From: Neptuniibacter sp048548695 | GTDB lineage: Bacteria; Pseudomonadota; Gammaproteobacteria; Pseudomonadales; Balneatricaceae | DNA length: 64,000 nt | Reading direction: 5' to 3' (one strand) | Assembly: GCF_048548695.1 (NCBI RefSeq) | Contig: NZ_JBLYIF010000001.1 | In this document: in pieces, positions 51,331 through 59,732 of the stretch | Position numbering within the stretch: position 1 is the first letter of the stretch | Layout: every line of letters starts with the position of its first letter | The notes under the pieces: generated by a model | Database searches by the model: none | Seen by the model: the letters and a program-made list of their open reading frames with translations, nothing else | What the model was told of the DNA's origin: nothing | Made by a program: the position numbers and the translations under genes

Positions 51331-52761
51331 TTAAGCTGTCTGTGGCGCGGCTTCAGCAGCTGGCGCTGTGCTGCCTTTACGCACGGTCTGCCAGGTGTTG
51401 TAAGCCATCAGAACCATACCTGTCAGGAAGAATACACCACCCAACCAGCGTACAAAGTAGCCTGGGTGAGAGGCTTCCAGCGCTTCAACAAAGCTGTAAG
51501 TCAGGGTGCCGTCTTCGTTTACAGCACGCCACATCAGCCCCTGCAGAATGCCGTTCACCCACATCGCACAGATGTACAGAACAGTACCAACAGTCGCCAG
51601 CCAGAAGTGGGTATTGATCAGGCTAACAGAGTACATCTGAGCCTTACCAAACAGGCGAGGAATCATGTGGTATATCGCACCGATGGAGATCATTGCTACC
51701 CAGCCGAGTGCACCCGCATGTACGTGACCAATTGTCCAGTCAGTGTAGTGAGACAGGGCGTTTACAGTCTTAATGGACATCATTGGGCCTTCGAAAGTGG
51801 ACATGCCGTAGAAGGACAGAGAGACCACCAGAAAACGCAGAACCGGGTCAGTACGCAGTTTGTGCCAAGCACCGGACAGCGTCATCATGCCGTTGATCAT
51901 GCCACCCCAGGAGGGTGCCAGCAGGATCAGTGACATCACCATTGCTACAGACTGAGTCCAGTCAGGCAGTGCGGTGTAGTGCAGATGGTGACCACCCGCC
52001 CAAATGTAAGTCGCGATCAGGGCCCAGAAATGTACGATAGACAGACGGTAAGAGTAGATTGGACGTTCAGCCTGTTTTGGGACGAAGTAGTACATCATGC
52101 CCAGGAAGCCTGCAGTCAGGAAGAAACCTACCGCATTATGACCATACCACCACTGAACCATGGCATCGACGGTACCAGGATACACTGAGTAAGACTTCAT
52201 GAAGCTTACTGGCAGGGCGGCACTGTTGACGATGTGCAGTACTGCAACCGTAATGATGAAGGCCATGTAGAACCAGTTGCCCACATAAATATGAGAGGTT
52301 TTACGCATCTTCACTGTACCGAGGAAGACAATCGCGTAAGTTACCCATACCAAGGTGATCAGAATATCAATTGGCCATTCCAGCTCGGCATACTCTTTGG
52401 AAGAGGTGTAGCCCAGTGGCAATGTAATTGCTGCCGCCAGAATGACAGCCTGCCAGCCCCAGAATGTGAAAGCCGCCAGACCGTCAGATATCAAACGACG
52501 CTGACAGGTACGCTGTACCACATAGTAGGATGTTGCAAACAGGGCGCATCCGCCGAATGCAAAGATAACTGCGTTAGTGTGCAGTGGACGCAGACGACCA
52601 AAGGTCAGCCACGGAGTGTCAAAGTTCAGTGCAGGCCAAACCAGCTGAGCAGCGATCAGGACACCGACGGCCATACCGACGATACCCCATACCACTGTCA
52701 TGATGGCGAACTGGCGCACCACTTTGTAGTTGTAGGTGGTTGGTTCAGTTGCTGTGCTCAT
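51331..52761 (-). CDS. ccoN: cbb3 oxidase catalytic subunit CcoN
   Basis: 476 residues, about 12 membrane helices, heme-copper oxidase subunit I of the C family. Histidine-bearing patterns include RLRPLHTNAVIFAFGGCALF (about 56-75; low-spin heme His), WYGHNAVGFFLTAGFLGMM (about 207-225), HHLHYTALPDW (about 261-271) and GHVHAGALGW. High-affinity terminal oxidase for microaerobic growth. A perfect FNR/Anr box is 308 bases upstream. Confidence 0.97.
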   Translation of the reverse strand: MSTATEPTTYNYKVVRQFAIMTVVWGIVGMAVGVLIAAQLVWPALNFDTPWLTFGRLRPLHTNAVIFAFGGCALFATSYYVVQRTCQRRLISDGLAAFTFWGWQAVILAAAITLPLGYTSSKEYAELEWPIDILITLVWVTYAIVFLGTVKMRKTSHIYVGNWFYMAFIITVAVLHIVNSAALPVSFMKSYSVYPGTVDAMVQWWYGHNAVGFFLTAGFLGMMYYFVPKQAERPIYSYRLSIVHFWALIATYIWAGGHHLHYTALPDWTQSVAMVMSLILLAPSWGGMINGMMTLSGAWHKLRTDPVLRFLVVSLSFYGMSTFEGPMMSIKTVNALSHYTDWTIGHVHAGALGWVAMISIGAIYHMIPRLFGKAQMYSVSLINTHFWLATVGTVLYICAMWVNGILQGLMWRAVNEDGTLTYSFVEALEASHPGYFVRWLGGVFFLTGMVLMAYNTWQTVRKGSTAPAAEAAPQTA

Positions 52762-53042
52762 GTCAGGCTCTCATCAACAAGCTTTTGGGAAAATGGAATT
52801 TCGCGGGCAATTATCTTGGAATAGCCCCGCGTTTTCAATGCAATTACCCGACTACCTGAGGCAAATTGTCGCATCCGTGTTACATGCATGGCCAAAACAC
52901 ATTCAATTTGGTTGTTTTTTGATCTGTTTTTCAGGTTGTTGATTTATAAAGATATGATAGTTTTTTTATGTACTAAAAAAGGGATTTTATGAAACATTAG
53001 TCGCATAAAATCGGCATGTTTTTTGGCCTTTTTTGCGCCGCA

Positions 53043-53048
53043 GTTAAA
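53043..53048 (-). promoter_or_regulatory. Possible ccoN -10 element
   Basis: TTTAAC on the minus strand, 20 bases downstream of the FNR box, the spacing expected for an FNR class II promoter. Confidence 0.45.
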
Positions 53049-53068
53049 AGTCAGTTTTCCGAGTTTAG

Positions 53069-53082
53069 TTGATATATATCAA
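53069..53082. promoter_or_regulatory. Perfect FNR/Anr box upstream of ccoN
   Basis: TTGATATATATCAA matches the FNR consensus TTGATnnnnATCAA at every position. With the fnr gene at the other end of the same gene block, oxygen-responsive activation of the cbb3 operon is expected. Confidence 0.88.
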
Positions 53083-53207
53083 AAGCCCAGAAAAGCCCGA
53101 CCTATGTCTAAAGGTACTGATCAGGCACTGATTATCCGATTCGATGCGGCAATCGGTAGGCTTTGCCGTATAATGCCGGCCTTTTAAAAGACAGGCAGAA
53201 TCCGATA

Positions 53208-53804
53208 ATGCGAGTTGACGGTGTCCCCGACAAAGGAAGAGTGCTGTTGGCGCATGGTGCCGGAGTCGGCATAGACAGCCCTTTTATGGACGCTGTTGCG
53301 GCGGGCATGGTTGATATTGGTTTGCAGGTTGTCCGGTTTGAGTTTCCCTATATGCAGCGGATGCGTGAAGAGGGGCGCCGTCGTCCCCCTGATCGTTTGC
53401 CGGTATTGATCGACGCCTTCAGAGCGGTTATTGATCAGTATCACCAACCCGGCACGCCCCTGTTTTTGGCAGGAAAGTCCATGGGTGGCCGTATTGCCAG
53501 CATGTTGCTTGAAGACTCACCGGCTGATGCTGGTTTTGTCTTTGGCTACCCGTTTCATGCAGCGGGGAAGCAGCAGTTGCGTATCAACCATTTGCAGACA
53601 CTGGCAAAGCAGCTGCATATTTTTCAGGGTGAGCGGGATCCGATGGGGTCGCGGCAGGAAGCGGAAAGTTATGAGCTGCCTGCAACAGTTAAGCTGCACT
53701 GGCTAACTGATGGTAATCATGATTTAAAACCGAGAAAAGCATCAGGTTACAGTCAGGAGCAGCATATTGCTTGTTGTATGCGATGGCTTGGAGAATATGT
53801 GTGA
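53208..53804 (+). CDS. Alpha/beta-hydrolase family protein (KANL3/Tex30-like)
   Basis: 198 residues from the ATG at 53208 (MRVDGVPDKGRVLLAHGAGV); a longer in-frame start at 53163 is less likely. Nucleophile elbow GKSMGG (about 88-93), oxyanion region AHGAGVGID and catalytic His in DGNHDLKP near the end give a complete Ser-His pair. Small Tex30-type hydrolase; substrate unknown. Its TGA overlaps the rlmM GTG start (GTGA), so the two are translationally coupled. Confidence 0.86.
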   Translation: MRVDGVPDKGRVLLAHGAGVGIDSPFMDAVAAGMVDIGLQVVRFEFPYMQRMREEGRRRPPDRLPVLIDAFRAVIDQYHQPGTPLFLAGKSMGGRIASMLLEDSPADAGFVFGYPFHAAGKQQLRINHLQTLAKQLHIFQGERDPMGSRQEAESYELPATVKLHWLTDGNHDLKPRKASGYSQEQHIACCMRWLGEYV

Positions 53805-54859
53805 GTTTTTTTGATCGATTAATTTTGCAGTGTCGCGCGGGTTTTGAAAAAGAAGCCGCCGCTGAAATAACGGATCGCGCAGGTGAGCTGGGGTTTTATG
53901 GTTATTGTAGCCTGGCAGCAGACAGCGGCTATCTGAACTATATCTTGCCGGAACCAGGTGCTGCGGAGAAGTTGATCGAAGCACTGGCGTTTCGCTCGTT
54001 GATCTTTATTCGTCAGTGGGCGGTGTCTGGCCCCTGTCTTGAACTAGATCCTGCTGATCGCATTGCACAGCTATTGCCGCTACTGGAAACCTGTCCCGTA
54101 TGTACTGAATTGGTTGTGGAATATCCCGATACGGGCGAGGGCAGGGAGTTAGCCGCTTTTGCACGTAAATTTGGCTCAGCGTTGGCGCAGCCCTTGCGGC
54201 GTCAGGGGCGCTTACAGAAAGATGCCCAGGCACGGCTGTCGTTATTTGTCCTGTCAGGGCAGCGGATGTATCTGGGTTATATACCCCGCCGTAATGGTTC
54301 GGGTTGGTCATGTGGTATTTTACGGCTTAAGTTCCCGCACGATGCACCCAGTCGCTCGACGTTAAAGCTTGAAGAAGCCTGGCATTGGTTTGTGCCGGCT
54401 AAACAATGGGATGAGCGTCTCGCATTTGGTGTTACGGCGGTGGATTTGGGCGCAGCCCCGGGTGGCTGGACCTGGCAGCTGGTTAAACGCAATATGTTTG
54501 TCACCGCAGTTGATAATGGTCCGATGCATCCTGATTTAATGGCCTCGGGTCAGGTTGAGCATGTACAGGAAGACGCTTACCGTTTTGTGCCTGATAAGCC
54601 AGTTCAGTGGATGGTATGTGACGTGGTGGAAAAGCCGGTGCGAACCGCGCAGCTTGCAGTTGATTGGTTGGTGAATGGCTGGTGTCAGGAGATGATTTTT
54701 AACCTGAAACTGCCAATGAAACAGCGCTATCAGGAGACCCGCCAGTGCCTTGATCTGATTGCAGACAGTTTAGGTGCGGCAGGGGTGAAATATCAGCTAA
54801 GCGCTCGTCATCTGTATCATGACCGGGAAGAGATAACCTGCCACCTGAGACGGTTATAG
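53801..54859 (+). CDS. rlmM: 23S rRNA C2498 2'-O-methyltransferase
   Basis: 352 residues from GTG 53801 (then SFFDRLILQCRAGFE), which has TTGGAG just upstream and overlaps the preceding stop. N-terminal THUMP-type region, then a Rossmann methyltransferase with SAM motif DLGAAPGGWTWQL (about 216-228), CDVVEKP and FNLKLPMKQRY. Modifies C2498 in the peptidyl-transferase centre. A terminator follows. Confidence 0.95.
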   Translation: MSFFDRLILQCRAGFEKEAAAEITDRAGELGFYGYCSLAADSGYLNYILPEPGAAEKLIEALAFRSLIFIRQWAVSGPCLELDPADRIAQLLPLLETCPVCTELVVEYPDTGEGRELAAFARKFGSALAQPLRRQGRLQKDAQARLSLFVLSGQRMYLGYIPRRNGSGWSCGILRLKFPHDAPSRSTLKLEEAWHWFVPAKQWDERLAFGVTAVDLGAAPGGWTWQLVKRNMFVTAVDNGPMHPDLMASGQVEHVQEDAYRFVPDKPVQWMVCDVVEKPVRTAQLAVDWLVNGWCQEMIFNLKLPMKQRYQETRQCLDLIADSLGAAGVKYQLSARHLYHDREEITCHLRRL

Positions 54860-54862
54860 CTA

Positions 54863-54886
54863 AACGGAGCGGTGGGCTCCGTTTTT
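54863..54886 (+). terminator. Terminator after rlmM
   Basis: AACGGAGC-GGTGG-GCTCCGTT followed by TTT, 3 bases after the stop codon. Confidence 0.87.
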
Positions 54887-54912
54887 CAGGATCTGCGGTT
54901 GTCGGGTGTTTA

Positions 54913-55194
54913 TCAGTGCTCGAAGATGGTGACTTTCTCTTCTGTTTCCATCATCGGGGTTAGTTGCTCCATCATCTCTTTGCGAACATCAGAACTGCTC
55001 CAGCGTTGCCAGTCCTGCAGGGTTCGGTAAGTAGCAATGATTATGCGATGGTTGGGGTCTGATACGTTGCGCAGGACTTCGCCAGAGATAAACCCTGGGG
55101 ACTGCATCGCAAGTTGCAGGGTGGCTTGGGCCGCACGGTCGTAGTGCATGATTAGCTCTTCTGCAATATGGCGCTCAATCAGGACTCGGATCAT
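54913..55194 (-). CDS. Antibiotic biosynthesis monooxygenase (ABM) domain protein
   Basis: 93 residues from ATG at 55194 with AAGGAG seven bases upstream. Ferredoxin-like ABM fold: IERHIAEELIMHYDRAAQATL, SPGFISGEVLRN (about 31-42) and YRTLQDWQRWSSSDVR (about 55-70). Members range from small monooxygenases to heme-degrading enzymes; no diagnostic catalytic residue is seen, so function is unassigned. Confidence 0.86.
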   Translation of the reverse strand: MIRVLIERHIAEELIMHYDRAAQATLQLAMQSPGFISGEVLRNVSDPNHRIIIATYRTLQDWQRWSSSDVRKEMMEQLTPMMETEEKVTIFEH

Positions 55195-55343
55195 CGTTAT
55201 TCTCCTTATGCTAGGATCGGCCACTGTTATTCCAAGCATGGACGATTTTTATGCTGAATGCGAGTTTCAACTTATTGCTTTGGAAAGAACTTTTTCTCAG
55301 CCAATGAATTTGAGAGAATGCCAACCAGAGGATAAGTTAGACA

Positions 55344-55589
55344 GTGAATAAATTGAACACCGATCATATTCTGGATGCCCGTGGGCTTTATTGTCCTGAG
55401 CCTGTCATGTTATTGCATGGGCGCATGGATACACTGCAGACCGGAGAGCTGTTGCACCTAATGGCAACTGATCCTTCAACTCAGCGTGATGTGCCTAAGT
55501 TTTGTACTTTTCTGGGCCATGAACTGGTTGATCAGTATGTAGAAGAGCTAGTTTTTGGGTATTTTATCCGCAAAGGGCCGACAGCTTGA
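55344..55589 (+). CDS. tusA: Sulfurtransferase TusA
   Basis: 81 residues, GTG start with GAGGAT upstream. Signature ARGLYCPEPVMLLH (about 11-24) carries the persulfide Cys. TusA hands sulfur to the 2-thiouridine tRNA pathway (with TusBCDE and MnmA). The next gene begins 1 base after its stop, so TusA and a ProQ/FinO protein are co-translated. Confidence 0.94.
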   Translation: MNKLNTDHILDARGLYCPEPVMLLHGRMDTLQTGELLHLMATDPSTQRDVPKFCTFLGHELVDQYVEELVFGYFIRKGPTA

Positions 55590-55590
55590 T

Positions 55591-56136
55591 ATGTTGGCTG
55601 AGATAGATCGCCTCTGGGCGGTAACTGAAACATTAGTGCAAGATCTTGAAACGCGATTGGGCCAGGCAGAGAGCGTCGCCCGGAGCCGTGAATCGGGGAC
55701 CCGCAATGAGGCTGAAACAGTGAATGATGAAGTAAAAAACAGTACCAAAGCTAAATCTAAGAATCGTGCAGCAAACATGGCGGCTCTGCAGTTACTGATT
55801 GATGCATACCCCAAGACATTTGATCGCCAGAATGTACGACCGCTTAAAATCGGCATTCAGGAAGATTTAGTGGCTGAGGGGAAGATTGCCAAAAACAAAA
55901 TTAAACGTGCTTTGGCCAGCTATGTGCGGTCCTTAAGTTACTACCGGTCGTTGCGTGAAGGGGCAGAGCGTATTGACTTGAGTGGTGAAGCCGCTGGAGT
56001 TGTTACCCAGCCTGAGTCTGAACATGCCCGCGATAAGTTGAAAGAGATTAACAAAAACCGTCAAGTCCAGCGTAAAAAGAAAGAACAGGACGAGCGGCTG
56101 CAGAACAAGCTGGAAATGTTGGTTGGCCGTAAGTAA
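55591..56136 (+). CDS. ProQ/FinO domain RNA-binding protein
   Basis: 181 residues from ATG 55591, one base after the tusA stop. The N-terminal 60 residues are a charged coil; the ProQ/FinO domain spans about 62-125 (LQLLIDAYPKTFDRQ, then VRPLKIGIQEDL and ALASYVRSLSYYRSL). A Lys/Arg-rich C-terminal tail follows (NRQVQRKKKEQDERLQNK). Global sRNA chaperone of the ProQ family by homology. It differs from E. coli ProQ (232 residues, FinO domain at the N-terminus, Tudor domain at the C-terminus) by having the coil first and no Tudor domain. Confidence 0.9.
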   Translation: MLAEIDRLWAVTETLVQDLETRLGQAESVARSRESGTRNEAETVNDEVKNSTKAKSKNRAANMAALQLLIDAYPKTFDRQNVRPLKIGIQEDLVAEGKIAKNKIKRALASYVRSLSYYRSLREGAERIDLSGEAAGVVTQPESEHARDKLKEINKNRQVQRKKKEQDERLQNKLEMLVGRK

Positions 56137-56168
56137 TTTTTTTTCTAATCTTTTCATGCTTCCCAAAA

Positions 56169-56196
56169 CTGCCCGTAGGGTTTTCCCTTCGGGCAG
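56169..56196. other. Compound hairpin after the ProQ/FinO gene
   Basis: CTGCCCG-T-AGGG-TTTT-CCCT-T-CGGGCAG, near-perfect stem; no T run on the plus strand, so it may protect the 3' end or terminate weakly. Confidence 0.5.
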
Positions 56197-56235
56197 CCTC
56201 TCGATCTAGGTTGTAAAAAATCCTCACTTAATATG

Positions 56236-56249
56236 TTGCGTTGCAGCAA
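56236..56249. promoter_or_regulatory. TGC-rich dyad (TTGCGTTGCAGCAA)
   Basis: Reverse complement TTGCTGCAACGCAA resembles the phasin and pat sites; it precedes the small ORF and PAS-GGDEF-EAL gene by about 130 and 280 bases. Confidence 0.4.
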
Positions 56250-56380
56250 TATTTCCGTTTGAATAGAGCCAGCACCTAAAATGGATATGTGTGCGGGGTA
56301 TAAATGATCGTTGTTGCATCTGCACGGATGCGGCCGGTGTTTTGTCGTCGTAGGAAATTACATATTCTTTTTGGAGCTTT

Positions 56381-56530
56381 ATGTTATTCAGTTTTGATAC
56401 CTACCCAGCAATGTCTTTGCATTGCTCACCGTCAGTGCTTGCTGCTGTTATGCTGGCGGGGGAGTCTGTCATGTGTGTTCATGCTTATCACCAAACTTGT
56501 TGTGAAGCCAGCAGGGCGACGGCGCGATGA
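56381..56530 (+). CDS. Possible 49-aa leader ORF coupled to the GGDEF-EAL gene
   Basis: An ATG with GGAG seven bases upstream opens 49 codons whose TGA overlaps the ATG of the next gene (ATGA), a classic coupling arrangement. The product is Cys/His-rich (MSLHC, VMCVHAY, QTCCEAS) and not recognised. Protein-like composition is only moderate, so it may be a coupling leader and not a functional protein. Confidence 0.35.
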   Translation: MLFSFDTYPAMSLHCSPSVLAAVMLAGESVMCVHAYHQTCCEASRATAR

Positions 56531-58692
56531 ACCTGCTGCCTCAATTGCTTGCCCACAGTCTTAACCTTATTCTCCTGTTGATAGTTGCCGGTGTATCGTT
56601 GTGGCTTATTTGGTATGCCTGTCGACAAGTACGCCTAGCTCAGCGGCGTAAAGCGCAAACTCATAAAAAGTCCATCGATCTCAGTCTTCTGAATAATCAG
56701 GTACAGGGTGTGCTGCTGTGTAATGAACAGGGAGAGATGGTATGCAATAGCTTTATTCATCAACTGCTTGGTTGGCCTACCGGTACACCGCAGCCGTTAG
56801 AAATTATGTACGCCGTTTTGCAGCCGGTTCACTATCGAGAGTTGATGGAGGCGTTCCAGCAGCGGAGATTTATTTCGCTGCCTGTCACCCTCGGCAAACT
56901 GGAATTTCTGTTACAGGGGCAACCGTTAAGGCAGAAAGACGCTGCGGGTAATGGTTATATCATTCGCTTAATGCCGTTGACCGAGAAGCGACTTAATCCC
57001 AACTTTGAACGCCTGTGTCGCCACATCAACGATATTGAAGATGGTGCGGTAATTGTTGATCTTGATTTGAATATCTGTGCGGTAAATCGGTGCTTTAGTC
57101 AATTGACCGGTTACAGTGCCGCGGATGTGTTATCGCGCAGTCTGACTTTGCTGCGTAGCACCGATAACAGTGAAAATTTTTACCCGTCGCTGTGGCAACA
57201 GATACGGGACTGCGGCCACTGGTCAGGCAAAGTCTGGAGTTGTGGCCGTGATGGACAGAAATTCCGCCATCGCTTGACGGTTAGTGAAATCCTGAATGAT
57301 CAGGGGGTGGCGACACATTATCTCGGTGTGTACGGTGAACTGGCTGAGCCGACTTCTGCCAATTTGATGTCAGGCGATGCGTTGTCATTGGCTGCAGAAC
57401 ATAAACGCTTGGATATTTTGTTTCAGCAACGCCTCCAGCAAGCCGATGAATTCAATCTTATCTTATTGAATATAAATCGCTTTTCTAGAATACAGCAAAC
57501 TCAGAGTTGGGCTGCTGCACAGGAGGTGCTGCAGCATCTAAGGTTGCGCTTACAGGATGCCTGTTCGGCTCAGGATGCTATCGGTCGATCTGGTCGGGAT
57601 GAATTTATTGTCCTCTGCCCGGCCAGTGAAGAGTATACCCAAGGCTTATTGCGGGAAATTATCCGCCGGGTCCAGCAACCGATTAAGTTGGACGAGCTGA
57701 GTGTCTTTATCTCGGTGAGCCTTGGGGTCGCTCGCTATCCTGATCATGCCGTGGATTTTTCCTCATTGAATAATGCCGCGGGTATTGCCCTGCGCAGCGT
57801 TACTCCGGGTGAAAACCGGATCGGATATTACTGTGAAACACTGGGTCAGGAGGCGGCAAAAAACCTGAAAATGGAGAGCCTGCTGTGGCATGCCATTGAA
57901 CAGGGTGAGCTTACGCTGCATTACCAGCCTATCTTTAATACGCACTGTGAAATGGTTAAGGCAGAGGCGCTGTTACGTTGGCATAGCCCTGAGCTAGGTG
58001 TTGTGTCGCCTGGAGAGTTTATTCCCGTAGCGGAACAAAGTTCTTTGATTGATAAACTTGGCTTTTGGGTGATGCATGAAGCGTGTCGGCAGCAGGTTGT
58101 CTGGTTGGAAATGGGATTGGCTATTCCGGTTGCGGTAAACATTTCCAGTCGACAATTACGTGATGCTGCCTTTCCTGAGCGGTTGCGGCGGGCGACGCGA
58201 ATGCATGGGGTCTCCCCGGATCTGTTTCAACTGGAAATTACTGAATCGGCTCTAATGCGGCAGATGGATGCTGGCGCAGAGGTCTTGGACACACTCTGTC
58301 AGCAGGGTTTTTCGATTGCTATTGATGATTTCGGTACCGGTTATTCATCATTGGCTTACTTGCAGCGTTTTCCGGCCGAGGTACTGAAAATAGATCGCTC
58401 ATTTATACGCGATATTACGGTGAATAAAGATACCCGTATTTTGGATTCGATTATTCAGATGGGATGCAGTCTGCAAAAAACACTGGTGGTTGAAGGGGTA
58501 GAGAATTCGTCACAACTGCTCTATTTGCAAAGTCGCGGTTGTCAGTTGTTTCAGGGGTTTTTGTTGGCTAAACCTATGCCGGCGGACCAATTGGTTGAAA
58601 AGTATCGTAGTGGTGAGCTATTGGTCGGTGCTCAGTTGCAGATTACACCCACTAAGGCTGAACAGGGGAATTTGCAGCTGGTACCGGTTTAA
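56527..58692 (+). CDS. Membrane PAS-GGDEF-EAL protein, probable c-di-GMP phosphodiesterase
   Basis: 721 residues. One N-terminal membrane helix (about 10-30), PAS-like regions (about 50-125 and 160-280; GYSAADVLSRSL), a GGDEF domain with the active site degenerate (GRDEF at about 358-362) and a C-terminal EAL domain with all key motifs: EALLRW, LEITESAL, DDFGTGYSSLAYLQ, KIDRSFI, VVEGVEN and QGFLLAKPM. The cyclase is therefore probably inactive or regulatory while the EAL domain should hydrolyse c-di-GMP. The start overlaps the upstream 49-codon frame. Confidence 0.93.
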   Translation: MNLLPQLLAHSLNLILLLIVAGVSLWLIWYACRQVRLAQRRKAQTHKKSIDLSLLNNQVQGVLLCNEQGEMVCNSFIHQLLGWPTGTPQPLEIMYAVLQPVHYRELMEAFQQRRFISLPVTLGKLEFLLQGQPLRQKDAAGNGYIIRLMPLTEKRLNPNFERLCRHINDIEDGAVIVDLDLNICAVNRCFSQLTGYSAADVLSRSLTLLRSTDNSENFYPSLWQQIRDCGHWSGKVWSCGRDGQKFRHRLTVSEILNDQGVATHYLGVYGELAEPTSANLMSGDALSLAAEHKRLDILFQQRLQQADEFNLILLNINRFSRIQQTQSWAAAQEVLQHLRLRLQDACSAQDAIGRSGRDEFIVLCPASEEYTQGLLREIIRRVQQPIKLDELSVFISVSLGVARYPDHAVDFSSLNNAAGIALRSVTPGENRIGYYCETLGQEAAKNLKMESLLWHAIEQGELTLHYQPIFNTHCEMVKAEALLRWHSPELGVVSPGEFIPVAEQSSLIDKLGFWVMHEACRQQVVWLEMGLAIPVAVNISSRQLRDAAFPERLRRATRMHGVSPDLFQLEITESALMRQMDAGAEVLDTLCQQGFSIAIDDFGTGYSSLAYLQRFPAEVLKIDRSFIRDITVNKDTRILDSIIQMGCSLQKTLVVEGVENSSQLLYLQSRGCQLFQGFLLAKPMPADQLVEKYRSGELLVGAQLQITPTKAEQGNLQLVPV

Positions 58693-59732
58693 GAATTATT
58701 GCTGGGCATTAGGCCGCATTGACGCAGAATCTTTTGCCAGCTCTGGGTATGATTGTTGCGAGCTTGGATGTATTGCTGCCACAGTGCAGTCAGGCGCTGT
58801 TGATACTGGTGCATGGCTGCAGGCAACTGCCCTTGCTCAGCAAAGGCCGATAAAATGATCTGATGCAGATTGAACCAGGGCTCGCCTTGGCGTTGTACCA
58901 GCGCCATGTACGGCTGTACGTCGCCAGCATAATATTTGCGAAATACATTGTGCAGAATATCTGCCTGAGGTGTTGGTCTGCCTTGCAGGCACATAGGCTT
59001 GTCCTTAAGGCGTTGTTCAATGCTCTCACTTACCTGTTGTAAATATGCCGTCAATAGCTTCAGGCTTTGCAGCAGTGAAGCACCGGCATCTGACGCGTGT
59101 AGCGCGGCAAAGCTATTGGTCAACTGTTCTAGCGTTATTTCGTTCAATGGTTTGCCAGCTAGAGTCCGCTGTACCGTGACTTGGATCGTAGCAAGGGCGG
59201 CGGCAGGTAAAGGCGGTGCCCCTATCTTCAGGGGCGCGGCGTTACGTGCAAAATGCTGTTCCATTTCGGCGGCAGTGTACAAACCGTTCCACAGTTCTAG
59301 CGACAGATTACGCTGCTTGACCGCAACAATGTGACTGACTTGCAGCAGTAGCTCCGGGTCTGGTGCTGAGGCCTGCTGCAGAGTTGTATAGCATTGGTGT
59401 ATTTGTTGATAAAAACGCAGCTCATAAAGTAAACGGCTGGCAGGGGTGTAGACCTTACCCAGGGAACTATTGCGCTCTGCAATCAGGGTTAGCATGCCGC
59501 ATTGTTTTAATTGCAGAACATCCAGTAAACCTTCACGCAGGGACTCCGTCGGTAGAATTCTTGAACGGCGCGGTGGAAATGCTGGCACAGAAGATAAAGC
59601 CAATGGTGGACTCTCAACCTCCAATACTCGGCTGACCCGCTCGCTGTAATTATTCAGCAGTGCCTCTGGGCCGCTGCGATCACAGCCGGCCAAGGTAAGA
59701 AGCAGCAAAAGGCTGAAAAATTTATGCCACAT
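58689..59732 (-). CDS. DUF3080 lipoprotein
   Basis: 347 residues; lipobox LTLAGC (Cys17) after a hydrophobic signal (KFFSLLLLLTLAGC), so an envelope lipoprotein. Matches the DUF3080 pattern PAFPPRRSRILPTESLREGLLD-like start (about 49-70) and LLDVLQLKQCGMLTLIAERNSS. Function unknown. Overlaps the EAL gene end by 4 bases and the MATE gene's 3' end by 11 bases. Confidence 0.88.
   Translation of the reverse strand: MWHKFFSLLLLLTLAGCDRSGPEALLNNYSERVSRVLEVESPPLALSSVPAFPPRRSRILPTESLREGLLDVLQLKQCGMLTLIAERNSSLGKVYTPASRLLYELRFYQQIHQCYTTLQQASAPDPELLLQVSHIVAVKQRNLSLELWNGLYTAAEMEQHFARNAAPLKIGAPPLPAAALATIQVTVQRTLAGKPLNEITLEQLTNSFAALHASDAGASLLQSLKLLTAYLQQVSESIEQRLKDKPMCLQGRPTPQADILHNVFRKYYAGDVQPYMALVQRQGEPWFNLHQIILSAFAEQGQLPAAMHQYQQRLTALWQQYIQARNNHTQSWQKILRQCGLMPSNNS

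Larger units (their letters stand above)
52762..53207. other. Divergent spacer upstream of ccoN
   Basis: 446 bases without a gene. Holds the FNR/Anr box at 53069-53082, a fitting -10 (53043-53048) and a long (about 270-base) AT-rich ccoN leader with TTGAT half sites near 52918 and 52938. Confidence 0.6.

Noticed and set aside
56304..56564. 86-codon plus-strand reading frame
   Set aside because: It overlaps the GGDEF-EAL start in another frame, is Arg/Cys-rich and lacks a ribosome site; the 56381 frame is the better candidate.
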